Shown piece after piece: positions 1-8,791 of a DNA stretch of 64,000 nucleotides. This DNA is from an uncultured Kangiellaceae bacterium. Lineage in GTDB: Bacteria; Pseudomonadota; Gammaproteobacteria; Enterobacterales; Kangiellaceae. Under the pieces are notes generated by a model. That model saw only the letters and a list, made by a program, of their open reading frames with translations. It searched no databases and was not told where the DNA came from. Both the position numbers and the translations under genes were made by a program. The stretch lies in the NCBI GenBank assembly GCA_905479925.1, contig CAJQOL010000013.1, positions 107,531 through 171,530 on the forward strand, given 5' to 3'. Within the stretch, counting starts at the first letter, position 1, and every line of letters starts with the position of its first letter.

Positions 1-1224
1 CTAGAAATAGATCCGAAAGCAGTGGTTATCATGATAACCGCTCACGGTGGAGTCGACGTAGCAGTTGAGGCTATGAAACTTGGAGCAACCGACTTTATTG
101 CTAAACCTTGGCAAAATGCAAAAATGGTGGCTACTTTGTCATCGGCGGTCCAGCTGGGTAAAAGCCGGTTAGAGGTTGACGAACTAAAGCACACCAATAA
201 ATTACTCGCCGAGGTGAGTGGTCAAGCCTCTCAACAAAAGCTGATAGGCAATTCCAATGCTATGAAACAAATGATGTCGCTCGTTGAGCGAACTGCTCCT
301 ACGGATGCAAATGTTTTGATATTAGGGGAGAACGGCACCGGTAAAGAACTAATTGCCCGAGAAGTCCACGCTCAAAGCCACCGTTCCGATAAAGTGTTTA
401 TGTCGGTTGACCTAGGAGCTGTCTCAGAATCACTGTTTGAAAGTGAGTTATTTGGCCACAAGAAAGGCGCATTCACTGGCGCACGTGAAGACCGCATTGG
501 ACGACTTAAAGCGGCGAATGGTGGGACTCTTTTCCTGGACGAGATTGGAAACTTACCGCTCAATTTGCAGGCAAAACTTTTAACCGTACTAGAGCAAAGA
601 GTAGTTACACCGATAGGCTCAAATACCTCGACACCCTTTGACGTACGAATCATAACCGCAACGAATGTGAGTAAAGCCAATCTGAGCTCTGAACGGAATT
701 TCAGACAGGATTTATTGTTTCGTTTAAATACCGTAGAAATAGACCTACCGCCGCTCCGGGAAAGAACCGATGATATTGAACCCATCGCACTGCATTATGT
801 AATGCACTATAGTCAAAAATACGCGAAGCCCGTTAAGTCAATTAGCGAGCAAGCACTCATTAACATGCAAGCTTATCCTTGGCCTGGAAATATTCGAGCA
901 CTGCGACATGCGATTGAGCGAGCAATCATTCTTTCGACCAGCGAACAATTGCAGAGCTCAGATTTTCAGTTAGATCTTCCCCCTAATCAAGCGGGCAATT
1001 TATCAACCAATGACTCAATCCCAAACCGTAGAGCCTCTGACTCAGAAGCTATTTCTGAACAGCCTGTAGCTACCGATAACGAAGAGTTGAATCTAGATAG
1101 AGTTGAAAAACAAACCATAACAAAAGCGCTACAGAAACATCGTTATAACATTAGTCACGCAGCAAAAGAACTTGGCTTAACTCGGGCAACACTTTATAGA
1201 AGGATGGAAAAACATGGGCTTTAA
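1..1224 (+). CDS. NtrC-type sigma-54-dependent response regulator (5' end outside window)
   Basis: The frame is open from base 1, so the N-terminus lies outside the window. What remains starts in the second half of a receiver domain (ITAHGG, then the conserved lysine in FIAKPW). It continues into an AAA+ sigma-54 activator with Walker A GENGTGKE, the sigma-54 contact loop GAFTGA at about 468-485 and Walker B LFLDEIG. It ends in a Fis-type helix-turn-helix (ISHAAKELGLTRATLYRR). Family knowledge: phosphorylated regulators of this class open sigma-54 promoters. The stop overlaps the start of the histidine kinase gene at 1214, so the two form a cognate pair. The visible part is full length for AAA+ plus HTH. 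Target genes are unproven; the efflux genes downstream, or genes to the left of the window, are candidates. Confidence 0.93.
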   Translation, partial: LEIDPKAVVIMITAHGGVDVAVEAMKLGATDFIAKPWQNAKMVATLSSAVQLGKSRLEVDELKHTNKLLAEVSGQASQQKLIGNSNAMKQMMSLVERTAPTDANVLILGENGTGKELIAREVHAQSHRSDKVFMSVDLGAVSESLFESELFGHKKGAFTGAREDRIGRLKAANGGTLFLDEIGNLPLNLQAKLLTVLEQRVVTPIGSNTSTPFDVRIITATNVSKANLSSERNFRQDLLFRLNTVEIDLPPLRERTDDIEPIALHYVMHYSQKYAKPVKSISEQALINMQAYPWPGNIRALRHAIERAIILSTSEQLQSSDFQLDLPPNQAGNLSTNDSIPNRRASDSEAISEQPVATDNEELNLDRVEKQTITKALQKHRYNISHAAKELGLTRATLYRRMEKHGL

Positions 1225-2566
1225 ACGTTTTTCACTAATGATAGCGGCTCGAACCATTTTCATAATGTTGACCTTGGTTATGCTCGCTTTTCTTTTTAAC
1301 TTGAAAGGCTACCTCATATCAACGTTTGTGGTAGCTATGTTACTCGTCGTACAGTCGTTTCTTTTATATCGATTCGTGAACAAAACCAATAACGAACTAA
1401 CACGTTTTTTTGAAGCAGCTCGATATGCAGACTACTCTCAGCGATTTGAATTTACCGAGATTGGCGCCGGATTTGGTGACCTTGGAAGAACCTTTACCGA
1501 TATTCTTAAAAAATTTCAACAAAGCCGGACAGTCCAAGAGGAAGAATATCGGCATTTAAAAGCGCTCATTGAACACGTTCCTGTACCGCTTGTTAGTCTG
1601 CACGCGGATGGTAAGGTTAGTCTATGGAACAATAGTGCAAGACGATTAATTGGTGCGAACTCAGTTACCCAGTTCGATGACTTTAAACAGTTTGGCGAGA
1701 GTTTTTCTGAGGAGCTACAGACATTGGTCAGTGGTGAACGTCGATTGCTTAAGTTTGAAGTTGATGGCATGGAGCAACAGCTAGTCGTTCAGGCAACCGA
1801 TATAATCGTATCCAGTCGCCAAGAAAAACTATTAAGTTTACAGGATATTCAGTCGGAGCTTGATGGCGTTCAATTGCAGTCTTGGCAGGATCTAGTCAGG
1901 GTTTTAACCCATGAAATTATGAACAGCATTACACCGGTCGCTTCGCTAGCAAAAACGGCGGCCGATCTTCTCGAAGATGCAAAATCAAAAAAGGATAACC
2001 TAGCATTAGCCTTTGAAGACTTGGAAGATGCTTCCGATGCAGTACACACCGTAGCGAGACGAAGTGATGGCTTAATGAACTTTGTCGGAAGTTATCGTCG
2101 TCTTACCCGGCTTCCCGATCCCAATAAACAATCCATTCGGGTCGACAAGTTAATCAGTGACGTTGCCGCTATCGTTACTCCAAGCTGGAAACAAAGTGGT
2201 ATTAACTTTGAGGTAAGAATCACTCCCCCTGGATTGTCTGTGCTTATTGATAAAGATATGATCGACCAATTACTAATTAACTTGCTTAAAAATGCGGAAC
2301 AAGCTCTCTCGAAATTTGATAAAGCGATTGTCCGTGTAGATGCTTACTTGAATAAACGCGGACACGTAGTAATAGATGTTAGTGATAACGGCTCGGGCAT
2401 ACCTGAAGAATTAGCAAAGAAGATATTTGTTCCATTCTTCACGACCAAAAGAGACGGTTCTGGTGTAGGTTTAGCTCTTTCTCGCCAAGTTATGATTGCC
2501 CATGGTGGCAGCGTAAAGCTAACTCAGGCCTCTTTGGGCGGCGCTAACTTTAGGTTGACGTTCTGA
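1214..2566 (+). CDS. Membrane sensor histidine kinase
   Basis: A 450-residue kinase partner of the preceding regulator; its start overlaps that gene by 11 bases, which implies translational coupling. Two N-terminal membrane segments (about residues 8-28 and 32-52) have almost no loop between them, so the input is probably within the membrane or cytoplasm. A PAS-like region follows (about 118-215), then the phosphoacceptor helix with LTHEIMNSITP (histidine near 232). The ATPase domain has N box NLLKNAEQAL, G1 DNGSGIPEE and G2 GVGLALSRQV. The layout resembles NtrY/AtoS-like kinases that act on sigma-54 regulators. The signal sensed cannot be read from the sequence. Confidence 0.92.
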   Translation: MGFKRFSLMIAARTIFIMLTLVMLAFLFNLKGYLISTFVVAMLLVVQSFLLYRFVNKTNNELTRFFEAARYADYSQRFEFTEIGAGFGDLGRTFTDILKKFQQSRTVQEEEYRHLKALIEHVPVPLVSLHADGKVSLWNNSARRLIGANSVTQFDDFKQFGESFSEELQTLVSGERRLLKFEVDGMEQQLVVQATDIIVSSRQEKLLSLQDIQSELDGVQLQSWQDLVRVLTHEIMNSITPVASLAKTAADLLEDAKSKKDNLALAFEDLEDASDAVHTVARRSDGLMNFVGSYRRLTRLPDPNKQSIRVDKLISDVAAIVTPSWKQSGINFEVRITPPGLSVLIDKDMIDQLLINLLKNAEQALSKFDKAIVRVDAYLNKRGHVVIDVSDNGSGIPEELAKKIFVPFFTTKRDGSGVGLALSRQVMIAHGGSVKLTQASLGGANFRLTF

Positions 2567-2669
2567 TGGTTCGTGCTGAGAATAATTCCCCCTTTATCCG
2601 ATGATTTTTTAGAAGATCATTTACAATAAATTTTTTACTAGCCTATTTCATCGATAGAAATAAAAGAGT

Positions 2670-2684
2670 CTTATTATTAATAAG
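2670..2684. other. Small inverted repeat in the RND leader
   Basis: A perfect CTTATT-ATT-AATAAG inverted repeat lies in the 244-base AT-rich gap between the histidine kinase and the RND gene. It could be an operator or a weak hairpin. No convincing sigma-54 -24/-12 element was found in this gap. Confidence 0.3.
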
Positions 2685-2770
2685 GTAAGCTGAAATATAT
2701 CAATATTCTTATTTTGTTACTTTTTATACCGGTTCGAAACACCTGATTTATATATATTAAAAGGAAGCTG

Positions 2771-2863
2771 ATGCAAAATTACGGGCTCAATCGATTGCTC
2801 GGACTCCACAATGAATTTTACGCGCTCATCCATAAAGAATCCTGCAGCAATTATCGTTATTAG
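2771..2863 (+). CDS. Possible 30-codon leader ORF overlapping the RND start
   Basis: An ATG at 2771 follows a good Shine-Dalgarno sequence (AAGGAAG at 2761-2767). It opens a 30-codon frame ending in TAG at 2861-2863, out of frame with the RND gene and overlapping its first codons. The RND start at 2811 has no clear ribosome site of its own, and the RND frame is closed by TGA at 2769-2771. Translation of the pump could therefore depend on this leader. It is not known to be expressed. Confidence 0.35.
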   Translation: MQNYGLNRLLGLHNEFYALIHKESCSNYRY

Positions 2864-5800
2864 CGTATTAGTTTTGCTATTCGGCGTTATTAGTCTAACC
2901 AAACTTCCCATTCAATTAACACCCGATATCCAACAGCCCCAGATCAGTATAGGTACAGGTTGGCGCGCGGCGGCGCCTGAAGAAATAGAGTCAGTAATAA
3001 TTGAACCAATCGAAAATGCAGTCAAAAACACACCTGGAGTGGTTGACGTTTCAACCAATATTCAACGAGGATTCGGCAGCATTAGCTTAACATTTGATGT
3101 CGGCGCAGATATGCAGCAAGCAATGTTAAATGTGCTTAATAACCTTAATCAAGCCCCACCACTTCCTCTTGACGCTACGGAACCCGTAGTTTCCGCATCC
3201 GGAACCGGACGCAACGCTCCAAATGCTGCTTCACTGCTAATTCGTCCGATAGAAGGTTCCGATATCGATGATATTACGGTTTTTCAGAAACTAATCGATG
3301 ACGTCGTTGAACCCCGTTTTAGTATGATAAATGGGGTAGGTAACATAAATTTGGGTAGTGAGCGGCAACGCGAGCTACGCATTACTTTCGACCCATATCA
3401 AACTGCATCTCTTGGACTTCAGGTCCAACAAATAGCTTCAACCATTAGTCGTGCTAGCGATGTTTCTGGGGGATTTACAGAGGTCGGTAGACGAAACTAT
3501 ACCGTGAGGTTTGCGGGCCAATATGAAATAGATAATTTGTCTGAAATGATCGTAGGCTATAGCAATAATAGACCCATCTATCTAAAAGATGTAGCAACCG
3601 TTGAAGAGAAATTACAAGATCGCTTTTCTTTCAGTTTGCGAAGTGGATTACCAGCCTATTATATAACCATTCAACGAGCTAATGGCAGTAATACCGTAGC
3701 TGTGCTAGATGAAATCAATAAGGCGATTAATGAGCTAAATAATAACGAACTAAGAGACGCTGGTCTTTTTATCGAGCTGAGTTTCGATGCTTCGGTTCAT
3801 ATTCGAAACGCGCTAAATTTAGTAAAAAGTAACTTAGGGTTAGGCGTACTTTTAGCGCTAGGTATTTTGTGGTTATTCTTACGAGGGTTAAGGCCAACTC
3901 TAATTATTGCTGCGACAATCCCTATTTCTTTGGCGGTTGCATTTCTAGCTTTGAGTATTTTTGACCGAAGTCTAAATGTTATATCTTTAGCCGGTTTAGC
4001 ATTCTCCGTTGGCTTGGTATTAGATGCCGCAATTATTGTACAAGAAAATATCGTTCGACTAAGAAGTGAAGGTTTTTCTGACCGAAAAGCTGTAATTAAA
4101 GGAACCATGCAGGTCACAGGGGCGCTTTTCGCTTCAACAGCAACAAGTGTCGCGATTTTCTTACCTATATTGTTTATGCAAGGTATAGAGGGGCAATTAT
4201 TTTCGGATCTGGCACTAACTCTATCTATCGCGGTAATAGCGTCGTTGATCACCGCAATCACTGTGGTCCCTGTGCTTAGTGAGTATTTCCTAAAAAACTT
4301 ATCGATTGACGATCCTTTTGCTCATTACTGGGAGAAAATTACGCATATTGTCATGGGGTTAACAAACACTAATATTAAACGCTGGTTTTGGGTAGTCGGG
4401 TTATTAGGTGGCTCAGTCGCTACATCGTTTATATTTATGCCCCGCACAGATTTTATGCCACGCGCACCAATTGATGGGTTCTTTTTCAATTTTAGTATGC
4501 CTGCCGGTGGTAACTTAGATTTCGTTGAGCAAGAGATAGCTTCAAGGGTTAAAACAAGATTAGCCCCCTACTATTCAGGTGAAAAGCTACCAAAGATAAA
4601 GAGCTATAATTTTTCATCGTTTGGCGGTAATTTTACCGGCGGCTTTATTTATGCAGATGATCCCACAAGGGTCGAAGAACTAATGACCGTGATACGTACA
4701 CAAGTACTTCACGATCTTCCCGATACTCAAGTTTTCCTTTTTCGCGGTTCGATGATCAATGTGAGTGGTGGTGGCAACGCTCGTTCAGTAAGTTTGGATT
4801 TACAGGGTTCAGATATAGAATCGCTCATGGATGCCGCTCGCAATGGAATCACTGCAATCAGCGAAAACATGCCAGGTACTAACGCTCGACCCATTCCAGG
4901 TTTAGCGTTAGCGGAACCCGAGCTACTTTTAGTACCTAACGATAGACGAATTAGTCAAGCAGGCCTCGACCGTCAAACGCTAGCAAATAGTATACGAGCC
5001 TATACCGGCGGCTTATTTGTCAGTGAGTATTTTGATGGAAACGATCGAATGAATGTCATTCTAAAAGGCAAGAAATGGCATAACCCTGACGAATTAGCAG
5101 CACTGCCTATCTATACGCCACTGGCTGGCATTCAGACGATTGGCGAGTTGACCAACGTTACCCGTACAGTTGGTCCGACTCAACTACGTCGTGTGGATGG
5201 AAAAAGAACCATAAGCTTGATCGTATCTCCACCTTCAAACGTTTCACTCGAAGAGACCATTAAAGAACTAAACGAAAAAGTACTTCCCGTTATTCAAGAT
5301 AGTTTACCTGAAAATGCAAGCATTCAAATCAGCGGCAATGCCAACCGAATGAAACAGGCCATTGACGATATGCTGGCTAACTTCACATTAGCTATTTTTA
5401 TCCTGTTTTTGTTGATGACGGCCTTATTTAAGTCGGCAAGAGACAGTTTGTTGGTCATTTTGGTAATGCCTCTTGCGGTTGCTGGTGGTGTGATAGGGCT
5501 GACTTTTTTGAACCTCGTAACCTTTCAGTCACTGGATCTACTAACCATGATCGGTTTTATTATTTTACTGGGGCTGGTTGTTAATAACGCCATTTTATTA
5601 GTCGACCAAACTAGGCAAGCGGAGTCAACTGGACTCAATAGAGTAGATGCGGTAACACAGGCGGTAAGAATTAGAGCAAGGCCCGTATATATGAGCACTT
5701 TGACCAGCGTATTTGGAATGTTACCGCTAATGGCTATTCCAGGTGTCGGCTCAGAAATTTATCGAGGCCTAGCCACCGTTATTGTCGGTGGTATGGGAAT

Positions 5801-5909
5801 TAGTGCAATGTTTACTCTGGTCCTCATGCCGAGTTTATTACAACTAAGTTTCCGAAAAGCTACGAGTTCACTGTTAAGTTCGAATAAAGCAGTATCAAGC
5901 ATCGGATAG
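2811..5909 (+). CDS. RND family efflux transporter, inner-membrane pump
   Basis: A 1032-residue proton-driven pump of the hydrophobe/amphiphile efflux class, the usual length for this family. The N-terminus is typical: a short cytoplasmic helix, then the first membrane segment and the porter entry region with LPIQLTPDIQQPQI. Two homologous halves each carry a large periplasmic loop followed by a membrane bundle; the first bundle lies at about residues 335-500 and the second at about 860-1015. The conserved fourth-segment region SVGLVLDAAIIVQENI is present, as is its second-half counterpart GLVVNNAILLVDQTRQ. The adaptor gene follows after 18 bases, as in other RND operons. No outer-membrane TolC-type gene is next to it, so the pump probably borrows one. 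The substrate is unknown. Confidence 0.95.
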   Translation: MNFTRSSIKNPAAIIVISVLVLLFGVISLTKLPIQLTPDIQQPQISIGTGWRAAAPEEIESVIIEPIENAVKNTPGVVDVSTNIQRGFGSISLTFDVGADMQQAMLNVLNNLNQAPPLPLDATEPVVSASGTGRNAPNAASLLIRPIEGSDIDDITVFQKLIDDVVEPRFSMINGVGNINLGSERQRELRITFDPYQTASLGLQVQQIASTISRASDVSGGFTEVGRRNYTVRFAGQYEIDNLSEMIVGYSNNRPIYLKDVATVEEKLQDRFSFSLRSGLPAYYITIQRANGSNTVAVLDEINKAINELNNNELRDAGLFIELSFDASVHIRNALNLVKSNLGLGVLLALGILWLFLRGLRPTLIIAATIPISLAVAFLALSIFDRSLNVISLAGLAFSVGLVLDAAIIVQENIVRLRSEGFSDRKAVIKGTMQVTGALFASTATSVAIFLPILFMQGIEGQLFSDLALTLSIAVIASLITAITVVPVLSEYFLKNLSIDDPFAHYWEKITHIVMGLTNTNIKRWFWVVGLLGGSVATSFIFMPRTDFMPRAPIDGFFFNFSMPAGGNLDFVEQEIASRVKTRLAPYYSGEKLPKIKSYNFSSFGGNFTGGFIYADDPTRVEELMTVIRTQVLHDLPDTQVFLFRGSMINVSGGGNARSVSLDLQGSDIESLMDAARNGITAISENMPGTNARPIPGLALAEPELLLVPNDRRISQAGLDRQTLANSIRAYTGGLFVSEYFDGNDRMNVILKGKKWHNPDELAALPIYTPLAGIQTIGELTNVTRTVGPTQLRRVDGKRTISLIVSPPSNVSLEETIKELNEKVLPVIQDSLPENASIQISGNANRMKQAIDDMLANFTLAIFILFLLMTALFKSARDSLLVILVMPLAVAGGVIGLTFLNLVTFQSLDLLTMIGFIILLGLVVNNAILLVDQTRQAESTGLNRVDAVTQAVRIRARPVYMSTLTSVFGMLPLMAIPGVGSEIYRGLATVIVGGMGISAMFTLVLMPSLLQLSFRKATSSLLSSNKAVSSIG

Positions 5910-5927
5910 AAAGAAGAGAGAATATTT

Positions 5928-7043
5928 ATGAATAGTCAAATGAAACAAAAAAGCAGGTATTCAACAGCTGTCATGCTAATGACCTGTATGTTGGGAATTA
6001 CCAGTTACCAGACAACCGCGCAAGAATCACCGGCAGTTCCAGTGAGAGTGACGGAGGTTATGGAATCTAACGACGCGCCGACCGCCGATATTTTAGGAAC
6101 GGTTTACAGTACCAACCAAGTACAACTAACTGCTGGAGTCACAGGGAAGCTAGAGTGGGTAGCAGAGCCTGGAACCTACTTAAGAAAAGGCGATTTAGTT
6201 GCTCAAATTGAATTGCTCCCATTACAACTAAGGCAAGCAGAACAAGCGGCGCAATTAAAACGTGCTAAGATTAATTTGCGTTTTTTGGAAACAGAGTTAA
6301 AACGACAAAAAGAACTAAATAGTAAAAAGAGTGCTTCACAATATCAACTAGAACAAACCCAATCTCAATTTGACCTTGCTCAGTCTGATTTGGAAATTTC
6401 TGAATTACAACTGAAACAAATCAATCAAACTTTAGCCCGAGCAACGATCCTTTCTCCGTTTGATGGGGTAGTCACTGAGCGTGTTCGCAGGGCAGGTTTC
6501 GACGTTGGACGCAGTGATATTCTAGTACATATGTTAGACACCGAAAGTTTAGAAGTAAGGCTGTTTGTTCCCATTAAGTATCTAGCCTACTCTAAGCCTG
6601 GTAGCCGAGTCATGCTCTCTGGAATCAACTCGATAAGCGATCACTCAGGAAGTAATGAAGTTAAGATCATTACGGAATCAACCACGATTATTCCCGCTGC
6701 AGACCCGCGCTCGCAAACTTTTGAAATGCGAGTAGCCGTTCCCGCAGAAGGAAAGAATTACTGGGCTACGGGTCAACTTGTCAAAGTGAGCTTACCAATA
6801 GAAGAAAAACGCGTATCTCTAACGGTCCATCGTGATGCATTAATTTTGAGACGTGATGGCACTTATGTCGTAAAAATTGATCAAGACAACAAAGCCCATC
6901 GACTAAAAGTAAAAGTTGGCAAGGGCCAAGGTGACTGGGTAAGTATTAAAGGTGATTTAGCTCAAGGGGACAAAGTTGCCATTCGCGGTGCAGAGAGATT
7001 GAGAGAGGGCCAAAGTGTTGTAATTCAATCAAATGGCGCTTGA
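5928..7043 (+). CDS. RND efflux periplasmic adaptor (membrane fusion protein)
   Basis: A 371-residue HlyD/AcrA-like adaptor that would link the pump at 2811 to an outer-membrane channel. The N-terminus has a basic start and hydrophobic stretch ending in TTAQES, consistent with Sec export; there is no lipobox cysteine. A biotinyl-lipoyl half (VQLTAGVTGKLEWVAEPG) is followed by an alpha-helical hairpin rich in Gln and Lys (about residues 100-165). The other lipoyl half (ILSPFDGVVTERVRRAGF), a beta-barrel domain and a C-terminal membrane-proximal domain (GDKVAIRGAERLREGQ) complete it. It is the last gene of the pump operon. The order pump then adaptor is the reverse of the acrA-acrB order but is common in other families. 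Confidence 0.94.
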   Translation: MNSQMKQKSRYSTAVMLMTCMLGITSYQTTAQESPAVPVRVTEVMESNDAPTADILGTVYSTNQVQLTAGVTGKLEWVAEPGTYLRKGDLVAQIELLPLQLRQAEQAAQLKRAKINLRFLETELKRQKELNSKKSASQYQLEQTQSQFDLAQSDLEISELQLKQINQTLARATILSPFDGVVTERVRRAGFDVGRSDILVHMLDTESLEVRLFVPIKYLAYSKPGSRVMLSGINSISDHSGSNEVKIITESTTIIPAADPRSQTFEMRVAVPAEGKNYWATGQLVKVSLPIEEKRVSLTVHRDALILRRDGTYVVKIDQDNKAHRLKVKVGKGQGDWVSIKGDLAQGDKVAIRGAERLREGQSVVIQSNGA

Positions 7044-7146
7044 TTTTTATCAGTTCGATAAACATTCATGTAAGCCTTAAATTTTAAGGACGCTTTTGGC
7101 GGGAAGTTCGTCCGCAATTGAGCTAGCACTAGTTGTTTTATACCAA

Positions 7147-7584
7147 TCAAGCAGACTGCTTCTCATATTTGCTAATGAGCTTTTCGCGACGGTAACTTTC
7201 ATCAAAAAATGCGGAACTAATCATCGTATCGAAACCAATTTTTCCTTCAAGCCCTCCACCACCGTGCCATTTTTCTGTGAAAGTTTCAAAACAAATTGTT
7301 AAAGTCGGTCCGTTGGTTGTTACTTCGATTTGATTCGGAAGTTCTCCTCCAAAAACCTTTTCAAAAAACTCACACAACAACCGGACTTGTTGCTCATCTA
7401 CAATTAACACCTGCACATTGTCGTACTCAGTCGGAGCGGAATCTAAATTCGCTAAACTGGGGGCGAGGCAGACCCCAAAGCCTTTATGTTCAACCTTCTG
7501 TTTATCGATAATATCGATTACTGAAATCTGATAATTATCAAAAGAATGTGTACTTTTTCTATTTAGCAGTTTGTATTTATACAT
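7147..7584 (-). CDS. Hypothetical protein downstream of the GlyGly-CTERM protease
   Basis: A 145-residue protein of unknown function. No signal peptide or membrane segment is seen; the middle is acidic and there is a glycine-rich turn (HGGGGLEG). Its ATG directly follows the protease stop codon with no gap, so the two genes are probably one transcript with coupled translation. I do not recognise the family. A role connected with the protease is only suggested by position. Confidence 0.7.
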   Translation of the reverse strand: MYKYKLLNRKSTHSFDNYQISVIDIIDKQKVEHKGFGVCLAPSLANLDSAPTEYDNVQVLIVDEQQVRLLCEFFEKVFGGELPNQIEVTTNGPTLTICFETFTEKWHGGGGLEGKIGFDTMISSAFFDESYRREKLISKYEKQSA

Positions 7585-8586
7585 TTACACATTATCGACA
7601 CTATCAATTGGCTTAATTATGCGAATTAAAGCTCCTTTTCTTTTCCTAAGAAAACTTCCAATAAAGAGCAGTGCAATTAAACCAAGATTAGCACTTCCAC
7701 CTCCCGAGGAGGGAGCATCACGAGCGACGGGCATGATAGGTGTGATTGTTTCACTATAAAGTGGCCCACTGTACTCACCAGGAAAATCATCTCCCATCAC
7801 CTCCTTAATCCAATTCATATGAACTGACACTCGCTCGTATACGGATGTAGAACCATATAAGTAGGGTTCATTACCAACCCCAACAAACGCCGTTGACCCA
7901 ACTCCGGCAACATAACGAACGCCAGCTATCGTCAACATCACCCCTCCACCACTATCCCCATTACCAATATGAGCCTCAAACTCTGTTGCGTTTCCGCTAT
8001 CGGGAGATTTAAAATTGAGAAATAACTCATGGCTAGTAATATTTGAAACTCGACTGGTTCCGCGCCGAAGTTCCTGATTACATGGCTCGCTACCACAGGG
8101 CATTATTTGACCATCCACTCCATTTCCGCTATGTCCGAAGCCCCAGATTTCAATGACCTGATTAAGCTCATCCTCCCCTTCATAGAGTTTAATAGGTGTC
8201 ACCGAAGTAACGGGATTTTGTAATTTAACCAGTGCAATATCATTGTGTCTTTCGTCGTATTGCTCCGTACGAATCGACACATAGCCCGGATGAAATATAG
8301 GCTCACCTTCCACTAAATAGGTAGTATCCAGAATTTCTACTGAGTCGTTAGTTGAGATTCCACTGCCATCATACCCAGCAATACAATGTGCGGCGGTTAG
8401 CAACCATTGTTCATGAATGAGGGTAGCGGAACACCCCCAATAAACATTGAATGCATACTCGTTTTGATCCATTAGATAGAGCGAGTCATCTAGGTCGTGT
8501 CTTCTAATTACAGCATCGGCATTAAAGATGTTAGAGCCAAGAAATATAGCAAAGAGCGAAACTAAACCAACTTTGTGGTATGTCAT
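7585..8586 (-). CDS. Secreted trypsin-like serine protease with GlyGly-CTERM tail
   Basis: A 333-residue S1-family protease. The catalytic triad is visible as LTAAHCI (His), HNDIALVKL (Asp) and GNGDSGGGV (Ser). The N-terminus is a Sec signal peptide ending near FNADA. The C-terminus has the sorting tail typical of rhombosortase substrates: a Gly/Ser stretch (SSGGGSAN), a hydrophobic helix and a basic cluster (RKRKG). About 15 extra residues follow that cluster, which is longer than usual. The ATG at 8586 was chosen because AAGGA lies a normal distance upstream; a TTG at 8595 would be too close. By family knowledge such proteins leave by type II secretion and are processed by rhombosortase at the outer membrane. 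Confidence 0.93.
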   Translation of the reverse strand: MTYHKVGLVSLFAIFLGSNIFNADAVIRRHDLDDSLYLMDQNEYAFNVYWGCSATLIHEQWLLTAAHCIAGYDGSGISTNDSVEILDTTYLVEGEPIFHPGYVSIRTEQYDERHNDIALVKLQNPVTSVTPIKLYEGEDELNQVIEIWGFGHSGNGVDGQIMPCGSEPCNQELRRGTSRVSNITSHELFLNFKSPDSGNATEFEAHIGNGDSGGGVMLTIAGVRYVAGVGSTAFVGVGNEPYLYGSTSVYERVSVHMNWIKEVMGDDFPGEYSGPLYSETITPIMPVARDAPSSGGGSANLGLIALLFIGSFLRKRKGALIRIIKPIDSVDNV

Positions 8587-8613
8587 TTTTATCAAATCCT
8601 TTTTAAGTCATTC

Positions 8614-8648
8614 TTTCAGATCTGAAATTTAACTGACTACTCAGTCAA
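8614..8648. promoter_or_regulatory. Two adjacent palindromes, probable operators
   Basis: In the divergent gap between the protease and the dehydrogenase lies a perfect 14-base palindrome, TTTCAGATCTGAAA (8614-8627). It is followed immediately by a near-perfect one, TTAACTGACTACTCAGTCAA (8629-8648; halves match at 7 of 8 positions around a 4-base centre). The second looks like a TetR-family operator. No TetR gene is adjacent, so the regulator would act from elsewhere. Confidence 0.5.
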
Positions 8649-8791
8649 GCGTCTCTACAACGCTACCCGCTATGACCATTCGACCGAGCTGCAAATTTAC
8701 GTTAGACTCGACCCTTCATCTTATTGCAGAAACTTTCGAAATAGGTGGTCAATTAACGACTAACCGACATCTCGAGCGAAGAGGTCATGTT

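Noticed and set aside
372..785. 137-codon minus-strand frame inside the NtrC-type gene
   Set aside because: It lies fully opposite a strongly conserved coding region and shows no family features; the same reasoning removes other antisense frames such as 3797-4261 and 35518-35949.
2567..2810. Sigma-54 promoter before the RND operon
   Set aside because: TGGTTCGTGC at 2564 looked similar but the GG-to-GC spacing is too short for a -24/-12 element.
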